Positions 34,813-43,285 are shown, numbered from the stretch's first letter. The stretch is 64,000 nt of DNA from CAZYHS01 sp964647545 (GCA_964647545.1 CAZYHS010000006.1:10927-74926); one strand, 5' to 3'. Made by a program: numbers and translations. Notes: generated by a model from the sequence alone, not told the origin.

Positions 34813-36126
34813 ATGACCCAAACAACAGACTCCACGAACCTTAGCTGTTCCTTCTGCGGTAAGACCCAGCGCGAAGTCAAAAAGCTCATCGCCGGCCCGA
34901 CGGTTTTCATTTGCGACGAGTGTATCGGCCTTTGCAACGACATTCTGCGCGAAGAGAACATTCAAAATCAGAAATGGGTTTCAAATTTAGGCATTCCGCG
35001 CCCCCACGAAATTAAGAATATTCTCGATGAATATGTTGTGGGGCAGGATCACGCCAAAAAAGTTCTGTCTGTCGCGGTGCACAATCATTACAAACGCATT
35101 TCAAGCAGGTTCGACGCTAACGATGTTGAAATACAAAAATCCAACGTTCTGCTTATCGGTCCGACCGGCACGGGTAAGACGTTGCTTGCGAAGACTCTTG
35201 CCAAGATTTTGAACGTTCCTTTCACGATTGCCGATGCTACTACTTTGACCGAAGCCGGCTATGTCGGCGAAGACGTCGAAAATGTAATTCTTTCGCTGCT
35301 TCAGGCGGCCGACTACGATCGTGCGCGCGCAGAGCGCGGCATTATCTATATCGACGAGATCGACAAGATAGCCCGCAAGCAGAGCGGCCCATCAATCACG
35401 CGCGATGTCTCCGGCGAAGGGGTTCAGCAGGCGCTGCTGAAGATACTTGAAGGAACTGTGGCTCGTGTTCCGCCAAAGGGCGGCAGAAAGCATCCGCAGC
35501 AGGAGTACATCACGGTCGATACAAACGATATTCTTTTCATATGCGGTGGTGCATTTGTCGGGCTTGAAGATATTATCGAACAACGCACCTCCAAAAAACG
35601 GATGGGTTTCGGCGCCGAAGTAAAAGCGCGCAGTGAGCGCAAGCTTGGCGAGGTGCTCAGACACACCGAGGCCGACGACCTTTTGAAGTTCGGGTTCATC
35701 CCAGAATTTGTCGGGCGCCTTCCGGTTGTGGCGACACTTAGCGAGCTCGATGAAAAGGCGCTGATCGAAATTTTATCCAAGCCGAAGAACTCTCTCGTGA
35801 AGCAGTACAAGCGTTTGTTCGAATTTGAAAAGACCCACCTCGATTTCACTCAAGGAGCTCTTGAAGCCGTTGCGAAGGAGGCCATCAAGAGGCAGAGCGG
35901 GGCGAGAGGGCTGCGTTCTATTCTTGAAGGCGTTATGCTTGATGTCATGTACGAGGTTCCGATGCACGGGGCCATTAGCGAAGTCGTGGTCAATGAAGAT
36001 GTTATAACTAAAAAAGCCAAACCTGCCGTCATTCAAGGAGTTGAGGAGACGGAAAAGGGCGAGAAAAAAGAAAAAACTGCAGCTGCGACCGAGCCTGCTA
36101 GGGATGAGAAGGAATCGGCTGCTTAA
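34813..36126 (+). CDS. clpX: ClpX unfoldase
   Basis: 437 residues. The N-terminal zinc-binding domain has CSFCGKTQREV and FICDECIGLC. The AAA+ domain has Walker A GPTGTGKTLLAKTLAK (about 116), Walker B IIYIDEIDKI and the ClpP-contact loop near IGFGAE (here MGFGAE). A charged Lys/Glu/Ala tail of about 25 residues (EKGEKKEKTAAATEPARDEK) extends past the normal end. It begins 5 nt after clpP. Confidence 0.98.
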   Translation: MTQTTDSTNLSCSFCGKTQREVKKLIAGPTVFICDECIGLCNDILREENIQNQKWVSNLGIPRPHEIKNILDEYVVGQDHAKKVLSVAVHNHYKRISSRFDANDVEIQKSNVLLIGPTGTGKTLLAKTLAKILNVPFTIADATTLTEAGYVGEDVENVILSLLQAADYDRARAERGIIYIDEIDKIARKQSGPSITRDVSGEGVQQALLKILEGTVARVPPKGGRKHPQQEYITVDTNDILFICGGAFVGLEDIIEQRTSKKRMGFGAEVKARSERKLGEVLRHTEADDLLKFGFIPEFVGRLPVVATLSELDEKALIEILSKPKNSLVKQYKRLFEFEKTHLDFTQGALEAVAKEAIKRQSGARGLRSILEGVMLDVMYEVPMHGAISEVVVNEDVITKKAKPAVIQGVEETEKGEKKEKTAAATEPARDEKESAA

Positions 36127-36144
36127 ACTATTCTGGGGGAGAAT

Positions 36145-38562
36145 ATGACCGAATCTGTGGTAGTGCCGCTGTTACCGTTGCGTGATATCGTAGTGTTTCC
36201 GCACATGGTGGTTCCGCTGTTCGTAGGCCGCGAGAAATCTATTTCCGCGCTTGACGAGGCGGTGAACAAAGAAAAAGATATTCTGCTGGCGGCTCAAGTC
36301 AATCCGAAATCCAACGATCCGCGCGAGGACGATATCTACAAAGTCGGAACCCTTGCGTCGATTATTCAGCTTCTACGTTTGCCCGACGGAACTGTGAAGG
36401 TTCTGGTCGAGGGGAAACGCCGCGCCGAAATAAAACAATACATTCCCAACGAGAACTATTTTCTTGTTGAAGTGGCGCCGGTTGAAGAGCCGGCCGAGTC
36501 CAACGTCGAAATCGAAGCTCTGATTCGCGGGGTCAAATCTTCTTTTGAGAATTATGTTAAGCTAAACAAAAGAATTCCTCCCGAAATGCTGGCAAGCGTG
36601 GCGCAAATCGAAGACGCAAGCAGACTTGCCGATACGATAGTCGCCCACCTGATGCTCAAGCTTCCGGACAAACAGCAGATTCTCGAGATCCCATCGCCGA
36701 TGGGGCGACTTGAAAAGCTCTACAGCATGATTCAGGCGGAGATCGAAATTCTTCAGGTCGAGCGCAGAATTCGTACGCGTGTTAAAAAACAGATGGAGAA
36801 GACGCAGCGCGAATACTATCTCAACGAGCAGATGCAGGCTATCCAGAAGGAACTCGGCGAACGCGATGAGTTCAAGAGTGAGCTTCAGGAGCTTGAAGAG
36901 CGAATTAAAAATAAGAAAATGTCGGCCGAAGCGACCCAGAAGATCAAGGCCGAAATGAAGAAGCTAAAGATGATGTCGCCGATGTCAGCCGAGGCTGCCG
37001 TTGTGCGCAATTACATCGACTGGATATTATCGATTCCGTGGTACGAAACAACGCAGGACAAACTCGATATCAAAGAGGCCGAGAAGGTGCTCGACGAGGA
37101 CCATTTTGGTCTTGAGCAGCCCAAACAGCGCATCGTCGAATATCTTGCCGTCAGGTCTTTGATGGAAAAGATGAAAGGCCCCATTTTGTGTTTCGTCGGC
37201 CCTCCGGGCGTAGGCAAAACATCGCTTGGCAGGTCGATTGCAAGATCGATGGGGCGCAAATTTGTCCGCTGTTCTCTCGGCGGCGTGCGCGACGAAGCTG
37301 AAATTCGCGGCCACAGAAGGACCTACATCGGAGCGATGCCGGGTAAGGTGATTCAGTCGCTGAAGAAGGCCGGTTCGAACAATCCGGTTTTCCTGCTCGA
37401 CGAAATCGACAAGATGAGCGCCGATTTCAGAGGCGATCCCGCTTCGGCGCTTCTTGAAGTTTTAGATCCCGAGCAGAATTCTACATTCAACGATCACTAT
37501 CTTGATCTTGATTACGATCTGACAGATGTCATGTTCATCACGACGGCCAATACGCTGCCGGCAATTCCGCTTCCGTTGCAGGACAGAATGGAAATTATCA
37601 GAATCCCCGGCTACACCGAGCTTGAAAAACTGGAAATTGCAAAGCGCTATTTGATCAAAAAGCAGCGTGAGGCTAATGGCTTGAGCGAAGACAATATCCG
37701 TTTTACCGACAGCGCCCTCAAGATGATAATCAGAAATTACACCCGTGAGGCCGGCGTTCGTAATCTCGAAAGAGAAGTCGCGTCGGTTTGCCGCAAAGTG
37801 GCGCGCGATTTCGCAAGGGACAAGGGCAAGTTCAAGCATACGAACGTTACCCCGCGCAAGATCCAGCAATATCTTGGGGTTCCTAAGTTCAGGTTCGGGC
37901 TGGCCGAGGAAAAGGACGAGATCGGGATGTGCACAGGGCTTGCTTGGACCGAGGTCGGCGGCGAGCTTCTGCAGTGCGAAGTTACGATCATGCCGGGTGG
38001 AGGAAAGCTCATTGTCACCGGAAAGCTCGGCGACGTTATGCAGGAATCGGCTCAGGCCGCGTTAAGCTATGTGCGTTCGCGCGCCGAGGCTTTGGGTCTC
38101 GACCGCAATTTTTATCAAAAGTGCGATATCCACGTCCATCTGCCGGAAGGGGCAATTCCCAAGGACGGTCCGTCTGCTGGCATCACAATGGCAACGGCGA
38201 TCACTTCGGCATTGCTTAAGGTCCCGATACGCAAAGATGTCGCCATGACAGGAGAGATCACCTTGCGCGGCAGGGTCCTTCCGATCGGAGGGTTGAAAGA
38301 AAAGATACTTGCGGCCCACCGCGGTAAGATCAAAACGATCATAATGCCGAAGGAGAACGAAAAAGATCTTAAAGAAATTCCTAAGAACGTTCTCAAAGAC
38401 ATTGAATTCATCACGGTCGATCATATGGACGAGGTCCTTCAGCATGCGCTGGCGGTTAACAGCCCCGCCAAGATTTTTCGCGGCAAGAGGGCAGATGGAG
38501 TGATTTCAGGGGCTAAGCCAAAACGCGAAAAGACTGAAATAAAAGAGGCCTCAGACCTATAA
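36145..38562 (+). CDS. lon: ATP-dependent protease Lon
   Basis: 805 residues of LonA type. The N-terminal substrate domain starts VVPLLPLRDIVVFPHMVVPL, then a coiled region (MEKTQREYYLNEQMQAIQKE), AAA+ with Walker A GPPGVGKT (about 352), and the peptidase domain with catalytic Ser in PKDGPSAGIT (about 679) and Lys in GGLKEKILAA (about 720). GGGGGAG lies 5-10 nt upstream of the ATG. A terminator follows. Confidence 0.98.
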   Translation: MTESVVVPLLPLRDIVVFPHMVVPLFVGREKSISALDEAVNKEKDILLAAQVNPKSNDPREDDIYKVGTLASIIQLLRLPDGTVKVLVEGKRRAEIKQYIPNENYFLVEVAPVEEPAESNVEIEALIRGVKSSFENYVKLNKRIPPEMLASVAQIEDASRLADTIVAHLMLKLPDKQQILEIPSPMGRLEKLYSMIQAEIEILQVERRIRTRVKKQMEKTQREYYLNEQMQAIQKELGERDEFKSELQELEERIKNKKMSAEATQKIKAEMKKLKMMSPMSAEAAVVRNYIDWILSIPWYETTQDKLDIKEAEKVLDEDHFGLEQPKQRIVEYLAVRSLMEKMKGPILCFVGPPGVGKTSLGRSIARSMGRKFVRCSLGGVRDEAEIRGHRRTYIGAMPGKVIQSLKKAGSNNPVFLLDEIDKMSADFRGDPASALLEVLDPEQNSTFNDHYLDLDYDLTDVMFITTANTLPAIPLPLQDRMEIIRIPGYTELEKLEIAKRYLIKKQREANGLSEDNIRFTDSALKMIIRNYTREAGVRNLEREVASVCRKVARDFARDKGKFKHTNVTPRKIQQYLGVPKFRFGLAEEKDEIGMCTGLAWTEVGGELLQCEVTIMPGGGKLIVTGKLGDVMQESAQAALSYVRSRAEALGLDRNFYQKCDIHVHLPEGAIPKDGPSAGITMATAITSALLKVPIRKDVAMTGEITLRGRVLPIGGLKEKILAAHRGKIKTIIMPKENEKDLKEIPKNVLKDIEFITVDHMDEVLQHALAVNSPAKIFRGKRADGVISGAKPKREKTEIKEASDL

Positions 38563-38577
38563 AAAGTTGTTGCGGGG

Positions 38578-38611
38578 GGCGACCTCTTAGTGTATAGGGG
38601 GTCGCCTCTTT
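38578..38611 (+). terminator. Probable terminator after lon
   Basis: Stem GGCGACC/GGTCGCC with a 15 nt loop, followed by a short T-containing tail (TCTTT). The tail is weak. Confidence 0.5.
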
Positions 38612-38689
38612 GAAATGAAAAGCAAAAAAAGCGCGGCATGTGGCAGTCTTATCTGGCCGCCATGGCTTACGCAGATTGCGTTGGCGGGC

Positions 38690-38761
38690 GGGCGCATAAC
38701 TCAGCGGAAGAGTGCCATCCTTACACGGTGGAAGTCGCAGGTTCGAACCCTGCTGCGCCCA
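38690..38761 (+). tRNA. tRNA-Val(UAC)
   Basis: 72 nt. Acceptor stem GGGCGCA/TGCGCCC, discriminator A, anticodon stem CCATC/GGTGG with loop CTTACAC (anticodon TAC), T loop GTTCGAACC. CCA is not encoded. Confidence 0.95.
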
Positions 38762-38835
38762 CAAATAGATTGCAGAGTTAATTTTTTAGAGGTTTTTGCG
38801 ATTTTGAAAATTGAAAACTAAAATGTGTTTCTTGC

Positions 38836-38912
38836 GGGGACGTAGATCAATTGGTTAGATCGTCGCCCTGTCACGGCGAAGGCTGCGGGTTCGAGCCCCG
38901 TCGTCCCCGCCA
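38836..38912 (+). tRNA. tRNA-Asp(GUC)
   Basis: Acceptor stem GGGGACG/CGTCCCC, discriminator G and encoded CCA. Anticodon stem TCGCC/GGCGA with loop CTGTCAC gives anticodon GTC. T loop GGTTCGAGCC. Confidence 0.96.
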
Positions 38913-38924
38913 GATGCACATTCA

Positions 38925-38957
38925 GGCCGACTGGGTAACTCAGTCGGCCGTTTTTTT
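38925..38957 (+). terminator. Intrinsic terminator after tRNA-Asp
   Basis: Stem GGCCGACTG/CAGTCGGCC followed by GTTTTTTT. It ends the tRNA transcript just before uppP. Confidence 0.9.
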
Positions 38958-38988
38958 ATCAACCGCATTCTTTCAAAACGGGGGAATA

Positions 38989-39789
38989 ATGATCACTTTA
39001 GCGCAGGCGATTTTTTTGGGAGCGTTGCAGGGAATCACCGAATTTCTTCCCATTTCAAGTTCGGGTCATCTTGTAGTTGCTCAACAGCTTTTCGGGTGGC
39101 GCTCGGAAAACGGCATTATTATGGCGTTCGATGTCGCGCTGCATGTCGGAACCTTGTTCGCGGTCATCGTGATTTTCTGGAGCGACATAAAAGCCATGCT
39201 GACGGGCCGTGCGTGGAAGTTGATGGGGCTTTTGCTGATTGCCACGATTCCCGCGGTTCTAGTCGGATTTTCCGTTAAAGATATGATCGAGGGGATTTTT
39301 CATAGCGCCAAGGTGGTAGGCTTTGCGTGGCTCTTTACCGGCACCGTTTTATGGCTGACTAAATATGCAAAAGAAGATGCTGCGTTTGCGGCTAGCGACA
39401 ATCTCGGCCGAATCGGCACCTTGAGGTCTTTTCTTATCGGTTGTGCGCAGGCTGTGGCAATTCTTCCGGGGATATCCCGCTCAGGTTCGACAATTGCGGC
39501 TGGGCTTTTTTTAAAACTTGATAGATCCAGCGCCGCGCGTTTCGCTTTTTTAATGGCGATACCGGCCATTGCCGGCGGGGCAGTGCTTGATATTAAAGAC
39601 ATTGCGGCTTTCCCCAGAGAGGGCTTGCCTCAGCTTATTGCCGGTACGCTGACTTCGTTTATTGTGGCGTACTTTTCCATCAAATGGCTTTTGTCGATTA
39701 TTAAAAATGGAAAGCTCTGGTGGTTTGGCATCTACTGCTGGTGCGCCGGTGCCATAACTTTGAGCTACCTCTATTTTTTTCAAAAATAG
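38989..39789 (+). CDS. uppP: Undecaprenyl-diphosphatase
   Basis: 266 residues from the ATG at 38989, with GGGGGAA upstream; the longer frame runs through tRNA-Asp and is rejected. UppP (BacA type) dephosphorylates undecaprenyl diphosphate to recycle the lipid carrier for peptidoglycan and O-antigen. The motifs are GITEFLPISSSGHLVV (about 17-32) and PGISRSGSTIAAGL. Seven or eight membrane helices are predicted by eye. Confidence 0.96.
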   Translation: MITLAQAIFLGALQGITEFLPISSSGHLVVAQQLFGWRSENGIIMAFDVALHVGTLFAVIVIFWSDIKAMLTGRAWKLMGLLLIATIPAVLVGFSVKDMIEGIFHSAKVVGFAWLFTGTVLWLTKYAKEDAAFAASDNLGRIGTLRSFLIGCAQAVAILPGISRSGSTIAAGLFLKLDRSSAARFAFLMAIPAIAGGAVLDIKDIAAFPREGLPQLIAGTLTSFIVAYFSIKWLLSIIKNGKLWWFGIYCWCAGAITLSYLYFFQK

Positions 39790-39801
39790 CATAATTATCT
39801 A

Positions 39802-39847
39802 TTGACACCACGCATAATCTCCCATAAAGAGCTGCATAAATATGCAG
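39802..39847 (+). promoter_or_regulatory. Promoter and operator-like palindrome for the small Cys peptide
   Basis: TTGACA (39802-39807), 17 bp and TAAAGA (39825-39830). Directly downstream, at the expected start site, is the perfect inverted repeat CTGCATA-AA-TATGCAG (39832-39847). A dimeric repressor could bind there. Confidence 0.55.
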
Positions 39848-39873
39848 TCAACTTTAACAAAAAGGAGATCGTG

Positions 39874-40104
39874 ATGGACATTGAAAGCGCGCAGGCAATA
39901 ACTGCTGGTGAGGCGATTGCGAAATTTGTTGAAGACCTCTCTTCATCTTTCGCGAAGGATAACAGCGAAGCAAATGGCTGGTGGGCAAATCACAATTGTT
40001 CAAAATATTGTGAAGCAGGCGGATATCCGCACTCGCGTCTCACAGATGACGGCAAGTGTATTTGTTCCGGCACGCGTTTGTGGCTTCCTCTGCCGCGCCG
40101 TTAA
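39874..40104 (+). CDS. Small Cys peptide with CS-alpha/beta-like pattern
   Basis: 76 residues from the ATG at 39874, with AAGGAG 8 nt upstream. The first 35 residues are an acidic, helical leader-like stretch without a signal peptide (MDIESAQAITAGEAIAKFVE). The C-terminal half has four Cys: C42-x3-C46 and C62-x-C64 (NCSKYCEAGGYPHSRLTDDG, then KCICSG). C-x3-C followed by C-x-C is the core spacing of cysteine-stabilised alpha/beta peptides, including bacterial defensin-like peptides such as AdDLP of Anaeromyxobacter. The two outer Cys of classic defensins are missing. A metal-binding peptide is the main alternative. It is followed by the convergent hydrogenase protease gene. Confidence 0.65.
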   Translation: MDIESAQAITAGEAIAKFVEDLSSSFAKDNSEANGWWANHNCSKYCEAGGYPHSRLTDDGKCICSGTRLWLPLPRR

Positions 40105-40133
40105 TTGATATATGAAAATTTTATGCTGGTCGT

Positions 40134-40682
40134 TTAATCGAACCAGCCGTCTTTTTTAAGTTCGTCGTAAATAAAGCCGCACGCCTTCGGGAGTGCGGCT
40201 TTTACTTTTTCGGTGCATGATTCACCAAATGTGAATTCATCTTCGACTTCGACCACAAAGATCCGGATCTCAGCGGGGAATGGAATCTGCATTTGTTTGG
40301 CCATTTCGCATGCCGTGGCAAAGTCTATCCCGTGCAGGCTGGATAGGCGCACGCTGGGTTTGAGCGCTTTTGGATCGAGCTCGTAAAATTCGCCGGCGGT
40401 ACCGCTTTTGGTGTGAATGGCGTCGATTATCACCGCGCGATCGAAGCCGGTCAGCATGTCGATAAAATTAAATCCTCCAAGCGAAGCTTCTTTGATCGTG
40501 ACTTGTGACCCGTGATTTGTGATTCGTGACTTGTCATCCCCGTGTTCGTCGGCGCCTGCCCACCGTTCGTTTGGCGGGGTGATTCCAATCTTGTCCTGTA
40601 ACATGCGCACGATATAAATTCCGGCGCCGTCGTCGGATAGAATCGTATTGCCCAGACCGAATATTAGTGTTTTTTTATTCAC
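40134..40682 (-). CDS. NiFe-hydrogenase maturation protease (HycI/HyaD family)
   Basis: 182 residues from a GTG at 40682 (VNKKTLIFGLGNTILSDDGA). It cleaves the C-terminal peptide of the hydrogenase large subunit after nickel insertion. The nickel-sensing acids are in LSDDGAGIYIV and VIIDAIHT, with His in LSSLHGIDF. The likely client is MvhA, 3 kb away, which has a matching 25-residue C-terminal extension. About 23 residues between TPPNERW and IKEASLGG are repeat-derived (five GTGAYYY heptamers and a GATGAC end), which looks like an in-frame insertion. The GTG lies within the end of the upstream peptidase gene, an 8 nt overlap. Confidence 0.87.
   Translation of the reverse strand: MNKKTLIFGLGNTILSDDGAGIYIVRMLQDKIGITPPNERWAGADEHGDDKSRITNHGSQVTIKEASLGGFNFIDMLTGFDRAVIIDAIHTKSGTAGEFYELDPKALKPSVRLSSLHGIDFATACEMAKQMQIPFPAEIRIFVVEVEDEFTFGESCTEKVKAALPKACGFIYDELKKDGWFD
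40497..40566 (-). repeat. In-frame repeat insert in the maturation protease gene
   Basis: On the + strand five 7 nt units GTGACTT, GTGACCC, GTGATTT, GTGATTC, GTGACTT (40498-40532) are followed by GTCATCCCCG and GCGCCTGCCC. The latter parts match one end of a family A element. The reading frame passes through without a stop. Confidence 0.65.
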
Positions 40683-41076
40683 GTTGCTGTGCCTCGTTGG
40701 TTGAAGAGAGCTCTCTGGCAGAAACCAGTGTGTGGTACATTTTTTCAACTTCGTGTCGCGTGACAAAATCGTGGTGACGAAATCCGCCGCCGAACGTCTT
40801 TGGAATGTGCAAAAGTTCATGAATGATTGTCATCTCTTTTTCGGCTTCTGACAGACGCTCAAAAAGTTCCAAAAACTCAATTGCATAAAATGCATTTGTT
40901 CCCATGGCAAGCTGCATAATTTTGGGAAGGGCGTGGCATCTGGCGATCGTTCTCTTTGTTTTTGTGCCGCGGCTTCTGATGCAGATCACTCTGTTGGCAT
41001 CGATGTGCGTCATTTTAAGGCGCCTAACTATCTCGCAGGTCTTAAGTTGAAGGTCCAAAGCAATCTGATATTCCAT
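40675..41076 (-). CDS. Putative zinc metallopeptidase (HELLH)
   Basis: 133 residues. A zinc-binding HExxH motif is present (IIHELLHIP, His86, Glu87, His90) with a possible third ligand in FRHHDF (101-102). The N-terminal part includes ICIRSRGTKTKRTIARCHAL, like a family often annotated as putative metallopeptidase. It lies immediately upstream of, and overlaps by 8 nt, the hydrogenase maturation protease gene, so the two are translationally coupled. A role in maturation is inferred from that coupling alone. The promoter ends 10 nt before its ATG. Confidence 0.78.
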   Translation of the reverse strand: MEYQIALDLQLKTCEIVRRLKMTHIDANRVICIRSRGTKTKRTIARCHALPKIMQLAMGTNAFYAIEFLELFERLSEAEKEMTIIHELLHIPKTFGGGFRHHDFVTRHEVEKMYHTLVSARELSSTNEAQQRE

Positions 41077-41086
41077 AAGGCCGGCG

Positions 41087-41114
41087 AATATAGCTACTTA
41101 TCGTTAAAATTCAA
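41087..41114 (-). promoter_or_regulatory. Promoter of the metallopeptidase-protease pair, near-leaderless
   Basis: Minus strand TTGAAT (41109-41114), 16 bp, TATATT (41087-41092), then 10 nt to the ATG without a Shine-Dalgarno. Confidence 0.65.
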
Positions 41115-41223
41115 ACCCTTACTTTAAGTGATTTTGCGCATAAATATTCTCCAAATATGAATAATTTACTTGAAAAAGCGGCGTATAATAGGTAAGGCGA
41201 CTCAACTAAAAAAAGGAGGCATT

Positions 41224-42036
41224 GTGGCTACAATCAACGGAAATTTCGTACAAAATTTTTACGGGGTTTATGATTCGACCTACGGCTTAAGCACTAAGGG
41301 GTCTTGCGAAACTTTGGTCAGTCGAGGTTACTTAAGCACCAGCGAGTGTGATGAGCTTGCCTCTATTTTGGGTACCGGGATGGGCGCAATTGTTACAGAT
41401 GCCGAGAAAACAAGATTGAGAGAAATGGGATTTTCTCGTGGGACCATCGAGTACATTGCCGGCAAGGACGGAAAAGATCTTTTTTGGCATCGCTTGGAGT
41501 GGCTGCGCGAAAATTTCAGAGGTGGATTGCTGTGGAACGACTATTCAGCATCAAATCGCGCCGACATGGCGGTTGAACTTGGCCAAATGGAAGAGCCGGT
41601 AGTCATTAAAGATCTTTTGCAGGTCTATTTTAATTTTAGGGACGAACTTCATAGATCTCCTGTTTTGCTCAGAGCTGTCGCTTCTATTGCGAGATACTAT
41701 CCGGCAACCTCGATGAAATACGTCCGTTCGGCTTCTGATATGATTCCATCGTCTGCTCTTGGCAGAGCCGTTGCAATCGAGGCAATTGAATCCTTCGATT
41801 CAGTCCATGTTTTGACCCATTTGAACGGGGCCGGAAAATGCTATGCCGTCGATCTTGTTAATCGATACATCGACAAGGTCTATAGCGTCGCGGCCGGAGG
41901 AGACTTAGACGCTGTTGAGGCGATTGCGGCTTGCTGTGATAAAGAATTAATGCCTTATTTAAAAAAGCTTTCGGATGAGCCCAATAGGGATGCTGCGGCG
42001 CGTGCCAGAGTTTTGCTAAAAGATTGTCGGCAGTAA
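41224..42036 (+). CDS. Hypothetical protein, tandem paralogue 1, HEAT-like C-terminus
   Basis: 270 residues from a GTG at 41224, with GGAGG 6 nt upstream. I do not recognise the family. An N-terminal module (YGLSTKGSCETLVSRGYLS, ILGTGMGAIVTDAEKTRLRE, GKDGKDLF.RLEWL) is followed by helical repeats (VELGQMEEPVVIKDLLQVYF, ASIARYYP) resembling HEAT repeats. No signal peptide or membrane helix is visible, so it is probably cytoplasmic. The next gene is a clear paralogue with the same module order. The short helical repeats suggest a protein-binding scaffold. Confidence 0.8.
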   Translation: MATINGNFVQNFYGVYDSTYGLSTKGSCETLVSRGYLSTSECDELASILGTGMGAIVTDAEKTRLREMGFSRGTIEYIAGKDGKDLFWHRLEWLRENFRGGLLWNDYSASNRADMAVELGQMEEPVVIKDLLQVYFNFRDELHRSPVLLRAVASIARYYPATSMKYVRSASDMIPSSALGRAVAIEAIESFDSVHVLTHLNGAGKCYAVDLVNRYIDKVYSVAAGGDLDAVEAIAACCDKELMPYLKKLSDEPNRDAAARARVLLKDCRQ

Positions 42037-42076
42037 AAATAGTTTGTTTATAAATTTATAATTGGAAGGGGAAAAT

Positions 42077-43120
42077 ATGGCGGTTGATAACAGTTCGGCG
42101 GTTTCAAAGTGCATGTTTATAGAGAACTATCTCGATGACGTGAAGAACGCTTATTTTAAAACATACGGCCTCGATACAAAAGGGGCATGTGAAGAGCTTC
42201 TTGATGCGTCCGACGGCTGTATTACAATTGCAAAGTGTGAAAAGCTGGCCGCGATCATCGGTACCGGCACCGGAGCAATAGTGACCGACGAAAAAAGGGC
42301 CGAGCTTAGGCAGCGCGGTTTTAGCAACGCCTTTATCGATGGGCTTGCTGGAAGCGACGGGAAGAAACTTTTCAACGAGCGTCTTGAGTGGCTCAAAGAA
42401 AATGTCGTAACGCGCTGGTGGCGTTCGGATTATGTTTTGAGCAACCGAGAGGCCATGGTGAAAGAGCTTGGTGAGATGGGAGAGCTTGACGCCGTTCCCG
42501 CTCTTGCCGAAGCCTATTATGACCCTTATGACGGGTTGTATAGAAGTTGCGATGTTATACAGGCGCTGGCTTCGATCGTCTGGTATTATCCCAAGACCGG
42601 CTTGGATACCGTCTGCGATGCGATGAAGGAGGCGTCGGGCAACCATCCATATTTTAGCTGTCATGATGTCTCGACAAGCATTGCGATTCGTACGTTTAAA
42701 ATGGGTTCATATGATCAGATCTCACAGCTTTTCAAACAAGGGGCCGCTTCAAAGTCTTTGATCGATGTCCTCGGAGGTGACGGAACTCCTGCAGCACTAG
42801 AGCTGCTGACAAAAATTGCTCAGGGTGACAGCGGATTGAAAGACTATGCAATTCAGACAATAGGCTTGATTGTGAGGGGTAAGACCGATCTCAGGCCTGT
42901 CTATTACAAGCTTGCGACGGCTTTGCTTTATTCATTGGCGATTGAAGGCAATTTGGCTGCGATCGATGAGATTGGAAAGGTCGGCAGCGGCACATCCGAA
43001 GTTTATTTGAAAAGTTTGCTGCGTAGCACGCAATTCGAGGTTCGCGAACGTGCTAAAATGTGGCTAAAAAATATTGCAGAGACGAGACAGATGTTAGGTG
43101 TCATGGGCCTAGATCAATAA
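42077..43120 (+). CDS. Hypothetical protein, tandem paralogue 2, HEAT-like C-terminus
   Basis: 347 residues from the ATG at 42077, with GGAAGGGG upstream. It matches its neighbour in the N-terminal module (KTYGLDTKGACEELLDASDG, IIGTGTGAIVTDEKRAELRQ, GSDGKKLFNERLEWLKEN) and in VKELGEMGELDAVPALAEAY, where HEAT-like repeats begin. It has about 75 more residues of such repeats at the C-terminus. The pair arose by tandem duplication and then changed length. The function is unknown. A strong terminator follows. Confidence 0.82.
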   Translation: MAVDNSSAVSKCMFIENYLDDVKNAYFKTYGLDTKGACEELLDASDGCITIAKCEKLAAIIGTGTGAIVTDEKRAELRQRGFSNAFIDGLAGSDGKKLFNERLEWLKENVVTRWWRSDYVLSNREAMVKELGEMGELDAVPALAEAYYDPYDGLYRSCDVIQALASIVWYYPKTGLDTVCDAMKEASGNHPYFSCHDVSTSIAIRTFKMGSYDQISQLFKQGAASKSLIDVLGGDGTPAALELLTKIAQGDSGLKDYAIQTIGLIVRGKTDLRPVYYKLATALLYSLAIEGNLAAIDEIGKVGSGTSEVYLKSLLRSTQFEVRERAKMWLKNIAETRQMLGVMGLDQ

Positions 43121-43151
43121 TTTGAACTAAGTGCTTTCGTAGATAATAAAA

Positions 43152-43190
43152 AACCGGCTGCAGGGGTTGATCCCTCAGCCGGTTTTTTTA
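43152..43190 (+). terminator. Terminator after the paralogue pair
   Basis: Stem AACCGGCTG/CAGCCGGTT followed by TTTTT, with an A-run upstream that could also serve the convergent mvh operon. Confidence 0.85.
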
Positions 43191-43198
43191 TTTTTATG

Positions 43199-43272
43199 TC
43201 ATCGCGAGGCCCGAAGGGCCGTGGCGATCCAGGTTAAGTCAACGGGATTGCTTCGCTATGCTCGCAATGACG
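43199..43272. repeat. Family B palindromic element after mvhA
   Basis: GTCATCGCGAGGCCCGAAGG ... GGGATTGCTTCGC ... GCTCGCAATGAC. The terminal inverted repeats match family B. Confidence 0.75.
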
Positions 43273-43285
43273 TAGACTCAAACAC

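Noticed and set aside
38851..38988. N-terminal extension of uppP
   Set aside because: It runs through tRNA-Asp and a terminator. The ATG at 38989 has a ribosome binding site and gives the normal UppP start.
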